Numbered from the stretch's first letter, positions 21,990-34,957 are shown. The stretch is 64,000 nucleotides of DNA from Cryptomeria japonica (GCF_030272615.1 NC_081406.1:245513218-245577217); one strand, 5' to 3'. The notes: generated by a model not told the origin, from the sequence alone. Made by a program: numbers and translations.

Positions 21990-23662
21990 TGTTAGTCCCA
22001 ACCGGTGCTGAGAGGGGAGGGGTGAATCAACACTTTTATCAACTTTTCACAATTAAAAATCTGCACTTATTTAATATTCATCAATATACTTAATCACTGT
22101 AGTAGAATATGCATGCATGAAAAGATAACAGTGACACCAAGATTTATCTCGTGGAAACCCACATGGGAGAAAACCACGGTGTGAGTAGGAACTCACAAAA
22201 TTTGTACTCTTCTGGAGTACACTTGGTGAGGAGCCATCCCTATTAGGAGATTACAAAGACACTGTTAGGTGCCACTTGGTTAAGGGATTTTGTTTAAGGC
22301 CAGTTAATGTCTTTACCCTGTTAAAGGTAGCCTGATTAAAGGACTTAAGAACATCAATTAAAATGTCACCTGGTTAAGGGATTTTACAAAAGGGACATGT
22401 TAAAGTCCACCCGGTTAAGGGATTTAAGTTGCAATGGTTAGAAAGCAACAAATGGATGAACTGATGAATTAGCTACTGATAGCTTGATCAGATAACAATG
22501 AGAATCACACTCTATCCACACTAGTTGTGTCTACTCTACACAAAATCAGTTTTCTTCTTACACCTTCAGCTCTGCACTCAGCCGATCCTCTGACCTTGGG
22601 CTCTACACTTTGTTGGTCCTATGTCCCTCGGCTCTGCACTCTGCTAGTCCTCTGTCCCTCGGCTTTGCACTCTATTGGTCCTCTGTCCCTTGACTCTGCA
22701 CTCTGTTGGTCTACCTCGAACACTCTCTACTCTTCTAAATCCTTTTAGCACTTCCTCTCACTCTTCTCTTCACTTTGGATTGCCTTCTACAAGATCTGCT
22801 TTTTGCAAATTTTACGATCAGGAATTTATGAATGAACTCAAGAATACTTTATACATTTTTTGTCGTCACCTTCAAGTGTTCCCTCAATCAAAGCAATCAC
22901 AAATTTTGGAAGATTTCAAATTCAATTTTTTTCCACTCTTTCTTTGTGCGCCCTACAACAATTCCGCCAAGTGTTCAACGAATTCTGCCACCGCATCCCC
23001 CAAAAATAGTAACTTTTGGGTCGAGTTCAGTCATTAAGGTGGAACCAGAAAATCTGTAGGTAATCATGGCTTGACTGCATGATAACTGAAGTTGACCTCA
23101 CCAACTTGTGATTTGGCACAGACTCAAGCTCACCAACTCACCTTTTGCCACCGCAATTGAATGGTCGATCACCGCTCCGAGATTTATGGTGATCACCTAT
23201 CTTCTTTTTGTCATACCGGTGTACCGGTATGCCACTGCACTCCTATATTACCGGTTCATCCTTTGATTGCTGGTTTATTGTGATAGCAACAAGTCTCTTT
23301 CCCTGTTTGTCAATGAGGTTCCGGTTTGCATACAACCTCAAGTCTTCTTGCCTGAGTCATCTTTTGTGACTTCATCATCATCAGAATGATTGATCTTCTT
23401 GAATGACAAACTAGTTGGCTTAGTCCATTGAACTAATTGAACTTTTGGTCATTTGTTTCTAATGTTGTTTCCATGTGTTTGCAAGTCATCACCTTTGCTT
23501 GCTGAAATACACCACTCTACCGATACCACTTCACCGGTCAGTGTTAGAAATTAATGACAAATCTTAGCTCATATACTAGTTCCCGATCAGTGCTAGACAT
23601 CAATGACAAATCTTAGCTCATATACTGGTTCTCTAGATTGACCGGTTTTGTCAATGCCAACA
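21990..23662 (-). repeat. Solo LTR, B-family, 1673 bp, TSD ATTTC
   Basis: It is flanked by ATTTC at 21985-21989 and 23663-23667. On the minus strand it starts TGTTGGCATTGACAAAACC and ends GCACCGGTTGGGACTAACA. Both ends match the LTRs of element B (TGTTGGCATTTTGATA start; GCACCGGTTGGGACTAACA end). The R/U5-like part (21990-22500) shares the repeated GTTAAGGGATTT boxes with B's LTR, while the distal part differs. There is no internal domain. It contains a 31-bp minisatellite. Confidence 0.88.
22570..22717. repeat. Minisatellite, 31-bp period, about 4.7 copies
   Basis: Units start at 22570, 22601, 22632, 22663 and 22694, each opening CTCTGCACTCTG (with variants) and closing CCTCTGTCCCTCGG. The spacing is exactly 31 bp every time. 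It lies inside the solo LTR, and related LTRs in this window lack it. Confidence 0.88.
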
Positions 23663-23667
23663 ATTTC

Positions 23668-24293
23668 CACTATTCATGACTTAAACTCTTACATGTTGTA
23701 ATAGTGTTGTCATAATTTGTCATAGTAGATGTCATAGTATGACTCTTACAACTTATGAAACATACCACCAAAATAGTTTATAGTGGGGTCCACAAAGTGG
23801 GATGCCTATTTCAACCAAATTAAGATGCATGCCATCCTAGTCACTTGCCATGTAAGTTAAACCAAATCACCAAAGTAGGTCCCACAAAGTGACATCATAA
23901 GTAAAATAATATAGGCTAAGAATAATTATTATCAAATTAATGCTAGGACTTACAAAGGTCAAGATGCCTTAATTCCAACACTAGTTGCCTAGGTTACCAA
24001 CTTCTAGCCATTAGGGGTTGGGCTTGTGCATCAGTCCTTGTTCACTGATATGATAGCGGACTAATAAATGGGTGCAGTTTGGGTGGTGGTGCAATAGTGG
24101 GGTAGTTTAATGCTAGTAGTAGCGACAAACAAGTGATTGTTAGGAAACAATAAGAAAATAGGTGCAATGATAAAATGATGTTAGTACATAAAAAAGGAAT
24201 TGATTTGCTATGTAAGATTATACATTTTATTAATCCCAAAAATAAATATTATAATATACAATAATAAATATTCATAATAAGAATAAAGTAACC
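23668..24293. other. Unassigned AT-rich sequence
   Basis: No coding frame, terminal repeat or RNA gene was seen. It separates the solo LTR from the start of the large nest. Confidence 0.4.
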
Positions 24294-25398
24294 CTACATG
24301 TAGTATCCCTCCTAGACTCACATTTTGATTTATGCTTTGATAGACCTATTTAAACTCATGGTTGATATTTTGATGACATTTGATCGACACTTATGATCTT
24401 ATTTAGACTCTAGATGATGATGATGTATATTTGATATGACTCATGGTGTTGGATGACTTATATGATTGATGATGTATTCTGGATTACTTGATGGATGGAT
24501 TTACATTGGATGAATTATATGCACTTGACATTCTTATGTGGACTATATGATTCATGATGTTATGATAGTTTTTACCCTTATTTCATGGTTATGGTTTCAT
24601 GCAATGCAATGATGTTGTTCTTGTGTGACTGTCTTCGTGGAAGGGACAATGCCTTATCACTCATTGCGAGCATGATATGGTGTTGTGATTCTCTTTTCAC
24701 TTGCATGTTTATCATGATGTATATATGTTGTATATGTATTGTATTGTGTTTTAGTGGTGGTTGCAGGATTGCAAGTACCAAACATCAACTCCACCTGGCC
24801 TCACAGGTCTGAGCATGTCCTATCCCAATGGAAAGTTGTCAGAGATGGCATGTGTTTCCCTCTCATACTCTAGGCTTAGTTGTTCACCTTGTCAGTTGTG
24901 TTGTGGGTAAGTGGTGGTTAGAGTCATGTGTCCATGTTGACCCTTTTGTCGAGTTACTTGAGGTGATGTGAGTGTATGTTTATTATTTAATTAATAATTG
25001 GTTAATGTAATTTATTAATGTTTGAATTAATTTATCACATGGTATGGTATTCAATTATTTGGATTATTTATTATTGAGGTTTTATAGTTGGCTTGGTTAA
25101 TTTAATTATTTAATTTATTTGATTTGTCGATTTATTGTATAAACTGATTATTTATTAATTTATTTGATTTATTGCTTAATTGATTATTTAAATATTTATT
25201 TATTGTGTATTGTTTTATTATTTATTTATTTATTTATTATTTCATGGCTAATTTAGTATTTATTTATTATTTATGTTTTATTATCAATTTGATTTTATAT
25301 TCTATTATGAATTTCTATTTATATGGCTTTCACCCATTTAATTCATTTATTTGATTATTATTGGGTATGATTTATTAATTGCTTATTTGTGTTTATAC

Positions 25399-26561
25399 TG
25401 TATACACCTAAAAATGGTCTGAAGATAATTCATTAAATAAGCAATTATTTAATTAATCCCCCTTCCCAATTTAATTGAATTCATTAGCAATTTGATTAAA
25501 TTCCCTCATTCATCTACTTATTAATAAATCTAAGGGTTTATTTTATAGGTTCATTTCAATAGCCCCCTTTGATTAATTAATCCAAATTAATTAAGCCTAC
25601 ACCCATTAAATTCATTTCTTCTAATCCTCTAATTAATTAAAACAAATCAATTTATGAGTATTTGAAAGTTAATTATCCTTTTCTTATTATTTGAACTTTT
25701 AAATTCAAATTACCCACATGCCTCCTAACTTCTAACCACCTAACCTAACAATCCCTCCAACCTAACCCATTCCACCTAAACCTAGGTTTAACTAACTCTA
25801 TCATGTCTTGCACATCCTAACCTCCTTATCATAACCTCCTATGGGTTGGGTATCCTCTCTTTGAGACACATGGAGCTTTGGCCACATGTATCCTCTCTTG
25901 GAAACTTGCCCTCTTATGAGCAAGGCTCCTTGACACTTGTCACCACAGAGATGAAAATTTTCCCTCCCTCCAACCTCTTCTCCAACCTCTTCCAATTTCA
26001 CCCTTGATATCTTCAGATTCAATCTTGACCGTGGATTCCTGCCACCTCACCCCTAGCCTTGGAATTCCTATAAATATCCCCTATTTTGGAGCACAAAGGA
26101 TCCCATCTCATATCATTTTAGGCATTATTATTATAGGCATATCCATTTTAGCATATCATTTCAGCATTGTTATCATAGGCAATTTCATCTTAGATCTAGC
26201 TTAATTTGATTATTTTTTTAGCATAATTGTTGAATCATGTAGCTTAATCAATCTCTTTTCTAGCTTAATTGCATCATCATCATAGCTTAATCATGCATAT
26301 CATTAGCTTAATTAGAGTCTTGGATCAATCTCATCTAGCTTGCATATCACATCATTTCAAATCCTCTGTCTAGGTGTAGTCAAGTCACTAGGATTGCTTA
26401 TCCAGATTTGAGAGAAAATTCACACTCACATCTCTTAGGAGATGATAGGTCACTTTGTCATGGTTTATCTTTCGTTTTATTTCAATTTGCTAACCATGCT
26501 TGTAATGATCTATTGAGTGTTTGTGTTGCAACCACAGGTACCCTACTTCACACACACGACA
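25399..26561 (+). repeat. Element A 5' LTR (1163 bp)
   Basis: It starts TGTATACACCTAAAAATGG and ends CTTCACACACACGACA. The TATA box TATAAATA is at 26069-26076. It matches the 3' LTR throughout, with frequent single-base differences and small indels (by eye of the order of one difference per 12-15 bases in the first 400), so the insertion is old. Confidence 0.93.
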
Positions 26562-26564
26562 TTT

Positions 26565-26582
26565 TGGTGCCCATCATGGGGC
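26565..26582 (+). other. Element A primer-binding site
   Basis: TGGTGCCCATCATGGGGC lies three bases after the LTR, in the position of the tRNA primer site. It begins TGG, complementary to the tRNA CCA end, and resembles the TGGCGCC-type sites of plant Tat elements. I cannot say which tRNA it pairs with. Confidence 0.7.
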
Positions 26583-26748
26583 AAGAAATCTAATTTCTTG
26601 GCCTCTCTCATCATCAAAATCTCCAATCTCACGGGTTTCTGTTCGGGCCTGTTCCAGAATCTCGTATGAGTACCTTTACAGTACCGTACGAGTTTCTTTG
26701 TGCACTCGTATGGGTATGTGAGAATACTCATACGAGTAGGTGACAATA

Positions 26749-27092
26749 TGTTGGTAGTGGGCCAACGTCCCTCGTGGGGATTCATGACATAGTTTAACAA
26801 CCTCTTGTGGATTCTATAGGTCTAGTGGTTGTATCGGGCATTAATAGGTTGATCTTTTGGTGCAACGACAACCCTAGCTTGTAACAAGTGGTATCAGAGC
26901 TTGGTCATAGGTTCGAATCACGTAGGCCACAACGAGTGACGTTAGGAGGGGGATTGTTGGCAGTGGGCCAACGTCCCTCGTGGGGATTCATGACATGGTT
27001 TAATAGACTCCTATAGATTCTATAGGTCTAATGGCTGTATCGGGCATTGACAAGTCGATCTTTTGGTGCAACGACAACCCTAGCTTGTAACA
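26749..27092 (+). mobile_element. TRIM: miniature LTR retrotransposon, 344 bp
   Basis: Two 138-bp direct repeats (26749-26886 and 26955-27092), both TGTTGG...GTAACA, enclose 68 bp. The inner segment begins with the initiator-Met primer site TGGTATCAGAGC (26889-26900), contains GGTTCGAATC (26910-26919), and ends with the polypurine tract GTTAGGAGGGGGA next to the second repeat. There is no coding capacity, so it depends on proteins from another element. Flanking bases CAATA and GAATA agree at four of five positions. It sits in the leader of element A. No 5S-like promoter is visible, so it is not Cassandra. Confidence 0.9.
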
Positions 27093-29135
27093 GAATACTC
27101 ATACGAGTTTCTGCTTCTGCGTTTTCAAAATAGATTGCATTTTAGGGTTTTTATGCTTCAATTTGGCTATTACTAATGCTAACCCTAGTCTATTTGTCAG
27201 TTTTCTAAAAGCCTAACTGGTTTTTGCAAGACAATTGTCAAAGATTACGCTTGCCAAAGCTTCATTTCATCAAAACAACATGACTACTAACGCATCTGTT
27301 TTGCAGGTTGCCTAAGAAAAATAAAAAAGCCTTTGTGTATTCTTAAGTTTTCTAGGCACACTTATTTTGCTAATGGTAAATGAACATCTTGTTTTCTATT
27401 CTTGAGAAGTTGTCTAAAACGTAGGAGAGTATGCTCTTGTCCATTTGGACAATAAAAAATCTTGACCCTTGAAGCGCTTCTATGTTTGAGATTCGATTAC
27501 TTTTAGCGGGCATGTCACAGTGGGAAAAAGTAGACACCCTGTGAGAACGACCTAAGTGAGTACAACTAGACCTAAGCTTTCTGACACACTCTAAAAAATA
27601 GGCCTCTTGAGATTAAAGTCTCGGAGGATGGGATTATTTGAGTTTTCTCTTTTAAGATCTCTCAGATCGTACATTTAGTAGGGCCTCACGGTCTCAATCA
27701 CGCTTGTGTGACTACTTATTGTTTCGATACCTTGTTGGGCTATAGGCCTCAATCGCGCTTGCGCAACTGCAAGGGTTAATTTCAAATGGAAACCCTTACT
27801 ACGAACCCTAAGATAGAAGCACCTGATTCACCTCCGAAAGGGGGATAATCTTTGTGCAAGAGAGATAGTAACTCTCCCAAGACACTTGTCATATCGTGCC
27901 TCCATTAGCATTTGGAGTCGAATAATACGACGTTGAGAATCCATTGTGTGAGACTTAGCAGTCGTATTCTGATTAGCTATTGGGTGTGTACCTAAGTTTG
28001 CAAGCAAAGGTTTTCTCTCTCAGCCAACTTCCTTAGGATTTAGCATGTTGTGTTTGAGGTCACTTATCATATCACATGTTTGTCATGATTTCATCCCTGG
28101 AACAGAAAATCAGACATCTAAAACTAGAAAACAGAATCAAAACATCAAACTTCATTGATCAAAAATTTGTCCAAATAATTTTTTTGTCTTTGTTCTATCC
28201 TTGGTCGTACGAAAAAATCTAGTTTATCACCCGGTTCTATGAGAATTGTTATACGAGTTAGATTAGTAGAGGATTTTGTGTTATCGTTTGTCGTCAAGTT
28301 TTGTGGGAAGTGTCGTACAAGTTTAGGCCTTTGTCGGCGAGATTTCTAGTTTATCGTATCGGTCTGTCTAAATTATCGTCTAGGACTGCTTAAACTATCG
28401 TACGAATTTCTGTCTCTATCATTCCAGAGTTGTTTTCTTGCATGTCTTTTCTAGATTTGTCATGTTTGCTTGGTCAATTTACAGTGAGCATATACACCTG
28501 ACATCTGTCATTCTATGCTTAGATTGTCTTCTTGGTTCGCTCGGTCAAGTTATCTTCTGTCAAATCAGATTCTAGAACTAGACACCCTCAAGATTTTCAA
28601 GTATTAACCTTCAACAAGTTCAAGATCTAAACATCTCAAAGTGCATTATCACCTTCTTTGATAAACTGATCACTCAAAACATAGTTTCTCATTAGGATCT
28701 ATCATCCCCTATCATGAAACTAAAACATTTGGTTAGGATAACCTTGTCCCATATCATAGGATATATCATTCCTATTAGACTTAGTTTTATAAAAAATCAT
28801 CATCATTGCACTCCAAAAACCGAACATTGAAAAATTTGCAAACTTTCAAACACTTGAATTATCTTTTCGTGTCATATCACTCTATCATATCTACGTTGAC
28901 AGTTGGTCACTTATCGAAACAAATCTTAGACAATCGAATCCTTGCACAATACTCAACATATGTGTATGCCAGTTTTAACTAGAGCACAGAGACGAAAGAT
29001 CGCATAAACGGAAATCGAAACATTTGAAATAAATGAAGATTATAAGAACATGGAACATAAAATGAAATACAAGAAGAAGAGGTAACAAACCAACATATCA
29101 GATAAATCAAAAAAGATATTTAATTGGATAAATTT
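27093..29135 (+). other. Element A 5' leader
   Basis: About 2 kb of non-coding leader, collinear with the Tat-1 leader (for example TAGGAGAGTATGCTCTTGTC at about 27422). It carries repeated CGTACGAG-type words on both sides of the miniature element (26661-26737, 27098-27107, about 28206, 28253, 28312 and 28399). No open frame of note. Confidence 0.65.
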
Positions 29136-30836
29136 ATGGAGAAAATATTGGAGGGAGAAAAAGAAAAATACTTCCTTATGTTAGAAAAATATGGTGCTAC
29201 ACTCCCCCAAGATTTCAATATGAGCAGTTTAGGCCAAAAGAGAAGTGACCATTTTCATGATAACAAATGACATGAGGAGATTTTAGGTCACAAAAAAGAT
29301 GATGCATTAATTCCTGATAACACAAGAACTAATGAGGAAACTTCCATTCCAAAAAGGGATGATGTAGAAATTCTCAACAAAGCTAAATCTAATGAGGACA
29401 CAAGAAAGAGTCGAGATGATACAAGAAGAGATCAAGATCATACTAGAATACAAACTCATGGTTATACAAAAACAAATCATGTTGATAATCCTATCACAGC
29501 TATTACACAACAAATACAAACATTGCAAACATAGATTCAAGATATGCGGAGAGGAAATGTTAGAAGATACTCGCTTCAAGAAATCTGTCCTTACCCATTC
29601 GACAAAAATCTAAACATGAAACCATTTCCTACAAGTTGTGAAACTCCTCAATATGATAAATATAATGGAAGCACTGATCTCCAAAATCATATATGATAAT
29701 TTTGCACGATGAGTATGGAGTTTGCACATGAAGATACATACCTGATGAGATTATTTCCAAAGAGCTTAAGTGGACTAGCTATGGAATGGTTCTCCAAACT
29801 TCCACCTGGAATTAGATCATTCGCAGAATTGGTGGATAAGTTTGTTTCACAATACTCTTACAACATTCAACATGAGGTCACAATGATAGAACTATGTAAT
29901 ACTAAACAAAAGGGTGGAGAACTTTTCATGACATTTCTATAGAGATGGAGACGGTTAGCTTCAAGATATCTTCAAACGGTGCCGGAATACGAGAAAATAG
30001 ACATATTTATCAACCTCCTAAATGAACAAATAGGATATTATCTAAAAATGCAATGTCGTCAAAATTTTGAAAAGATGATTGATAATGGAATTAGAATGGA
30101 AGAAGCTATGGTAAAGACGGGTGAGTTGAAGCTATACAAAGAAGGAGTTAATCCTCCTAACAACAATGTTAGCAACAATAACAATGATAAGCCTAAATTT
30201 TAGAATAGAAATCAAAATGTCGTCAACGATGGGATAGTGGATAACAACAATGTAAAACCAAAGCAACTGGTTTTCAATTTATCTAGTCACTGAGCAATAG
30301 CTCAACAAAACAACAATCCCCAAAAATCAACATTCAACAATTTCTTTCAAAGGAAATTTACAAACATTGGTGAACCACTTGGGTCAGCATTTAAGACGCT
30401 TCTCGTAAACAAATTGATTACTTTACCAGAAGGAATAAATTTTGAATCTTAAGTGAAACCCTCTTGGTGGAACGACAACCATTATTGTGATTTTCATCGA
30501 AACAAAGGACATCACACAAATAATTGTCAGCGGTTGAAACATGTCGTCCAAGATTTGATTGATAATGGAGTAATAACTGTGGATGGACATATAGAAAATG
30601 AATCTCATACATCTTTCAAAACTCTGCTTCCAAACTATGAGAAGGGTGAATCATCAACAACACATAATGGTAAGGGTAAATCAAAGGTAAACTATGCTCA
30701 TGCGTATGATAATGTGGTAAATGTGATTGTGGTTAAAGAGAAACAACATCAAGAACCTGCTCATGCTATCACAAGAAGAAAAGCTAAAGTTGTTTTGTCG
30801 GGTCCTACTACTAACATGTCATCCACTGCAAAATAA
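29136..30836 (+). pseudogene. Element A gag
   Basis: An ATG at 29136 (MEKILEGEKEKYFLMLEKYG) opens the frame. The capsid-like core follows at about 29720-29940 (LMRLFPKSLSGLAMEWFSKL, then FAELVDKFVSQYSYN), as in plant gypsy gag. The C-terminal block with WWNDNHYCDFHRNKGHHTNN (about 30468-30530) is a CCHC-like zinc knuckle region for RNA binding. In-frame stops at 29268, 29532, 29694, 29697, 29940, 30201, 30291, 30450 and 30834, without a frameshift, break it. Several fit CAA, CAG, CGA or TGG codons changed by transition. Confidence 0.85.
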
Positions 30837-30842
30837 TACAGT

Positions 30843-31510
30843 CTAGTGGATCAATTACAAAAAACTCCTACGCAGATATCCATCTTAGAACTTTTAAAGC
30901 TTTCACCTGCACACAAAGAAATTGTTGAAAGAGCATTAATAGATACAACAGTGTCTAAAGATCTTGATATAGATCAATTCCAAACCATGGCGGGACATCT
31001 CACAACCCCTCACTTCTTATCATTCACTGAAGAAGACGACATGTCCTTGCAACATTTTCATAATTCTCCCTTGCATATCGAAGTCCTCATTCATAAGACG
31101 TGTATTAAACGTGTCCTAATTGATGGGGGAGTTGGCTTAATTATTTGCTCATTGAGTTCGGTCCCTTCTCTAGGTTATTCAGAAGATGCAGTTGATCCCC
31201 CAAAAAAGATCACCATCAAGGCATATGGTGAAGAAGAGCGCTCCTCTAAAGGAATTGTTATATTACCCATCAAAGTAGGACCTTTGCAGAAAGACACAAC
31301 ATGCCAAGTTTTAGACTTGGGCTTATCATACAACATATTCTTGGGAAGACCCTGGATACATGACATTCAAGTTGTTCCATCAACATATCATCAGTGCCTA
31401 AAATTTCCCTACAATGGGCAAGAAATCACGATCTCAACATATTCAAATCCATTTCAATACTGTAGTAATCTAAAACCAGCTCAAGGGTCATTGTTCCTCA
31501 TAATAGGGAG
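30843..31510 (+). pseudogene. Element A aspartic protease
   Basis: It is in the gag frame, just after the last gag stop. The active-site segment VLIDGGVG begins near 31110, with Asp at 31122-31124 followed by Gly-Gly instead of the more usual Asp-[ST]-Gly. Downstream, LSYNIFLGRPWIHDI at about 31324-31368 is the conserved flap-to-C-terminal block of plant gypsy proteases. The frame breaks near 31510 and the protein continues in another frame into the G-patch region. Confidence 0.8.
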
Positions 31511-33097
31511 GCATCATCTTCAAACACACAATCCAAAGAAAAATCATTTGCTTCAATTTTGTCAAGTATGGAAAAACAAATGCAGTTGAGAGATCGAGGG
31601 AACGAAGAATACTCAATATGAAAACTACCACTTTCTCCAAAATCCTATGGAAAACCATCACACTCTAAACAACAACCAATTGTGAAACATCTTCCAATAT
31701 TTGATGGAGCATTTGTTAGTGATGAGACCTTATCAGAGGAAACAAAAGACAAAGATGTGGTACAGTGGCTATACAAGGATGAAGAAGTCCAACAAAAGAT
31801 TAACAATATCAGAATACCCACTGAAAAGTATGGAAAAGGATTTAACATCCTTCGAAAAATGGGATACACTGGAACATGTCCTATAGGAAAAAGACAAGAA
31901 GGTATCTCAAAACCTATCCAACCTCATACTCAACAAGTTACAGACAAATCAGGCTTAGGGTATGGAAAAGTTACTCTACTAGAGAACACATCTTCTAGCC
32001 AACAACAAGATGAATATGAAAACAGACAAGAACGACTTGCAATTGGAAGGGAAGAAACAACTGCCAAGCAACAAGAACAAACAAACATGAAATGGAAAAA
32101 GAAGCAAGCTTTTGATCAACAAGAAAAACAAACTAAAGGCACCTCCCAAGCAACATTAACTCTTAATCAAAACAAGAAACAAGCTAGTATAAATCAAGGA
32201 CAGTTGATAGCAAGGTTGACATAACTCAATCTCAGTCTAGAATAAGTTGAATATGAAAGAAGAAAATATATAGCAAGAAAAACAAAAGAAACAAATCAAA
32301 CACTATATGAACAAATCTGTAGATTGCAAGATGCAAGTGAGACAAATTCTAATGAATGGGAATGGGATTCCTATCAATTTGAAGAATCAGCTAAAGAAAA
32401 TTGCTTTGAAGAATATGTAGGAGTTGATGTAGTCCATACGTATGCAGGGCAAATGTTAGGAACTAGCCCACTTGAATTAGAATCGCATTCGGCTGACTTG
32501 GACTCAATCAACGATGATCAAGAGCTCCTTGCGCAAGATCATTTTGATGAGAGTACCATTCTAGACATTGACATACATATCAAAAACTTTGATATCTCTA
32601 TTGTGACCCTAAATACCCTCGAAGCATCTCAACCTGAGGACCCCTTACCTCTAATCCACCCCGAACTTATTGATTGTGCAAATGAAAGACATACTAAAAT
32701 TAATACCTTCCCTAATGACCATGCCATATCCTTATATCTTAATGCAATTGAACCCGCAACTACTTTCACTAGGAATCTCAACAACGCATCTTCCAGTCGA
32801 GTGGGTGTCAAATCTCCCAGTCACAAAAGTGAAAATAAAGAAAACAATATCAGGTCTAATGCTAAAAACCAGTCATTGGCAACATTAGATCACAAAAAAG
32901 TAAAAAGAAAGGATGCATCTAATGGTGAAAACCTCCTCGAGGCACTGAAAGATGGGAGATTTGACACTTTACTTAATTACTATCAAGAAAGGTCATTCAT
33001 TTTGATCGAAACAATAGAGGTAGTTAACATTGGGACAACAAAGCAACCAAAGATTCTACATCCAACAACTTCTCTATCAGAACAAGAAATATATTAA
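31511..33097 (+). pseudogene. Element A G-patch and pre-RT linker region
   Basis: After the frame shift near 31510 the reading continues in one frame to 33097, with stops at about 31619 and 32222. At about 31827-31975 a glycine-patterned block (KYGKGFNILRKMGYTG, then DKSGLGYGKV) matches the G-patch found downstream of protease in Tat elements and some retroviruses, probably RNA-binding. A long acidic, asparagine/serine-rich linker follows (from the block around EWEWDSYQFEESAKE to HHP/LSEQE), with no recognised domain. Confidence 0.7.
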
Positions 33098-33612
33098 TAT
33101 ATGGAATTCTTCAAATGACGGCAAATCAATTTCATCTGGTCATATGCAGACATGCCAGGGTTAGATCCAAAGCTTATTATGCATCACTTAAATGTCAGTC
33201 TAGGAGCCAAACCAGTTAAACAAAAATTAAGGAAGATGCATCCTCATATCACTCTCCTAGTCAAAGCAGAACTAAAGAAATTACTGGATGTAGGATTCAT
33301 CAGACCTGTAGCATATCCTCAGTGGGTATCAAACATCAAGTATCAGAGTATGCACAAACTTTAGAGATATTAATAATGCATGTCCAAAGGATGACTTTCC
33401 TTTGCCTAACATTGACATCATTGTGGATTTAATTGCTGGACACTCCATGTTTTCTCTAATGGATGGTTTCTCCAGATACAATCAGATTAAAATCGCTCCT
33501 GAAGATCAAGAAAAGACAACTTTCACATGTCCATGGGGTACTTTCTGCTGGAACGTAATGCCTTTTGGATTAAAGAGTCCAAGTGCTACATACCAAAGAG
33601 CTATGACAACTA
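33098..33612 (+). pseudogene. Element A reverse transcriptase, 5' part (to B insertion)
   Basis: SYADMPGLDPKLIMHHLNV at about 33140-33195 is the start of the gypsy RT, followed by KAELKKLLDVGFIRPV. A deletion and frameshift near 33335-33350 remove the strand containing the usual KPDGKWR motif. The frame resumes with FRDINNACPKDDFPLPNID. Catalytic motif A is intact (SLMDGFSRYNQI, Asp at about 33462). It breaks at the AACTA target of element B (33608-33612). Confidence 0.88.
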
Positions 33613-34899
33613 TGTTGGCATTTTGATACTGTTTTGTATGACAGGTAAATGGTATGGTTGTCATTGTTGGCAACATCATCTCCTTAGTCTTCACAGTCCA
33701 TCGACAGTAAGTAGACCGACAATAAGAGAGTAGACTGGTAAGCAGTGAGTAGACTGACAAACAGTGAGTAGACCGGTAAACAGTAAGAAGATCGGGTAGC
33801 GGTGAGTAGATCGACATAGAAGAGGTTCACCGACTAAGCAAAGAACAAAGCGGTATACAAGAGGAAATCGGCTACACAGGTTTCGATCGGTACACTGGAA
33901 GAGTTAGTAACCGACAAACTGGTAACGACCAGTTACATCCAGCTAAATCAAGAGTCTTCTCTAGTCAACTAATAGACTTATCGGCATGTTCGACTATATT
34001 GACAGAGATTCCTGCATGATTTCAGAGGTGTAATTTAAGGTCTGACAACAAAATTTTGAAAGGTATGTTTTGGAGGGAAAGTTGGCAACAGACTAAAGGG
34101 TCTATAAATACACATATCTCATTCTTGAGATTGTTGTTGTCGAGGTGAATGAAGATAATGTGAAAGTGGACATAGGGGGAGTTTAAGAGACTGTAGAGCC
34201 GAATAACAGAGGACCGGTAGAGTGGGTTTTTCACAGAGTGGTGACTCAAGTAACAAAGAACCAGAAGTGTGATATCTAAGGATCAACAAATTGACAGAAG
34301 GCATAGTTGAAAGTGCATTTAGGAAATCATAGTTGTGTAGAACAAACACAACTGATGCAGACCTAGTGTGGTTCTTTAGTGTGATTTGATTAGGCTAATG
34401 AGTAGCACTCTTAGCAGATCATCCATCTGTTGCTTTCTAACAACTCCAACATAAATCCCTTAACTAGGTGGACTTTAACAGGTCCCAATGTAAAAATACC
34501 TTAACTGAGTGACATCTTTATTGATGATCTAAGTGCTTTAATCAGGCTACCTTTAACAGGGTAAAGGCACTAATCGGCCTTGTACAAAATCCCTTAACTA
34601 GGTGGCACCTAGCAGTGTCTTTGTAATCTCCTAACAGGGATGGCTATTAACCAGGCATACTCTAGGAGAGTACAAATTTTGTGAGTTCCTATTCACATCG
34701 TGGTTTTCTCCCTATTGGGTTTCCATGAGATAAATATGTGTGTCATTGTGTATCTTTTCATGTATGCTTAATTTTCTGCAGTAAATGTTTACATTGATGA
34801 ATGGTAAATTAGTTCAAACTTAAAGTAAAAGTTTCAACTGGTTAAAATCAATCAAGTGTTGATTCACCCCTCCCCTCTCAGCACCGGTTGCGTCTAGCA
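33613..34899 (+). repeat. Element B 5' LTR (1287 bp)
   Basis: It starts TGTTGGCATTTTGATA and ends GCGTCTAGCA. TATAAATA lies at 34103-34110. A 20-21-bp minisatellite built on CAGTGAGTAGACCGGTAAA occupies about 33705-33815. CCCTTAACTAGGTGG-type boxes recur every 40-80 bp at 34446-34650. It pairs with the copy at 46784-48067. Confidence 0.93.
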
Positions 34900-34901
34900 A
34901 T

Positions 34902-34913
34902 TGGTATCAGAGC
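34902..34913 (+). other. Element B primer-binding site (initiator tRNA-Met)
   Basis: TGGTATCAGAGC begins two bases after the 5' LTR end, an exact match to the common plant initiator-Met site. Confidence 0.9.
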
Positions 34914-34957
34914 TCAGTTCCTTTGAAGTGAAGCTTGACAGCTTGAGGACAAAGATC

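Noticed and set aside
26749-27092. Cassandra-type TRIM with a 5S promoter
   Set aside because: No 5S-like A box, intermediate element or C box is visible in the 138-bp repeats.
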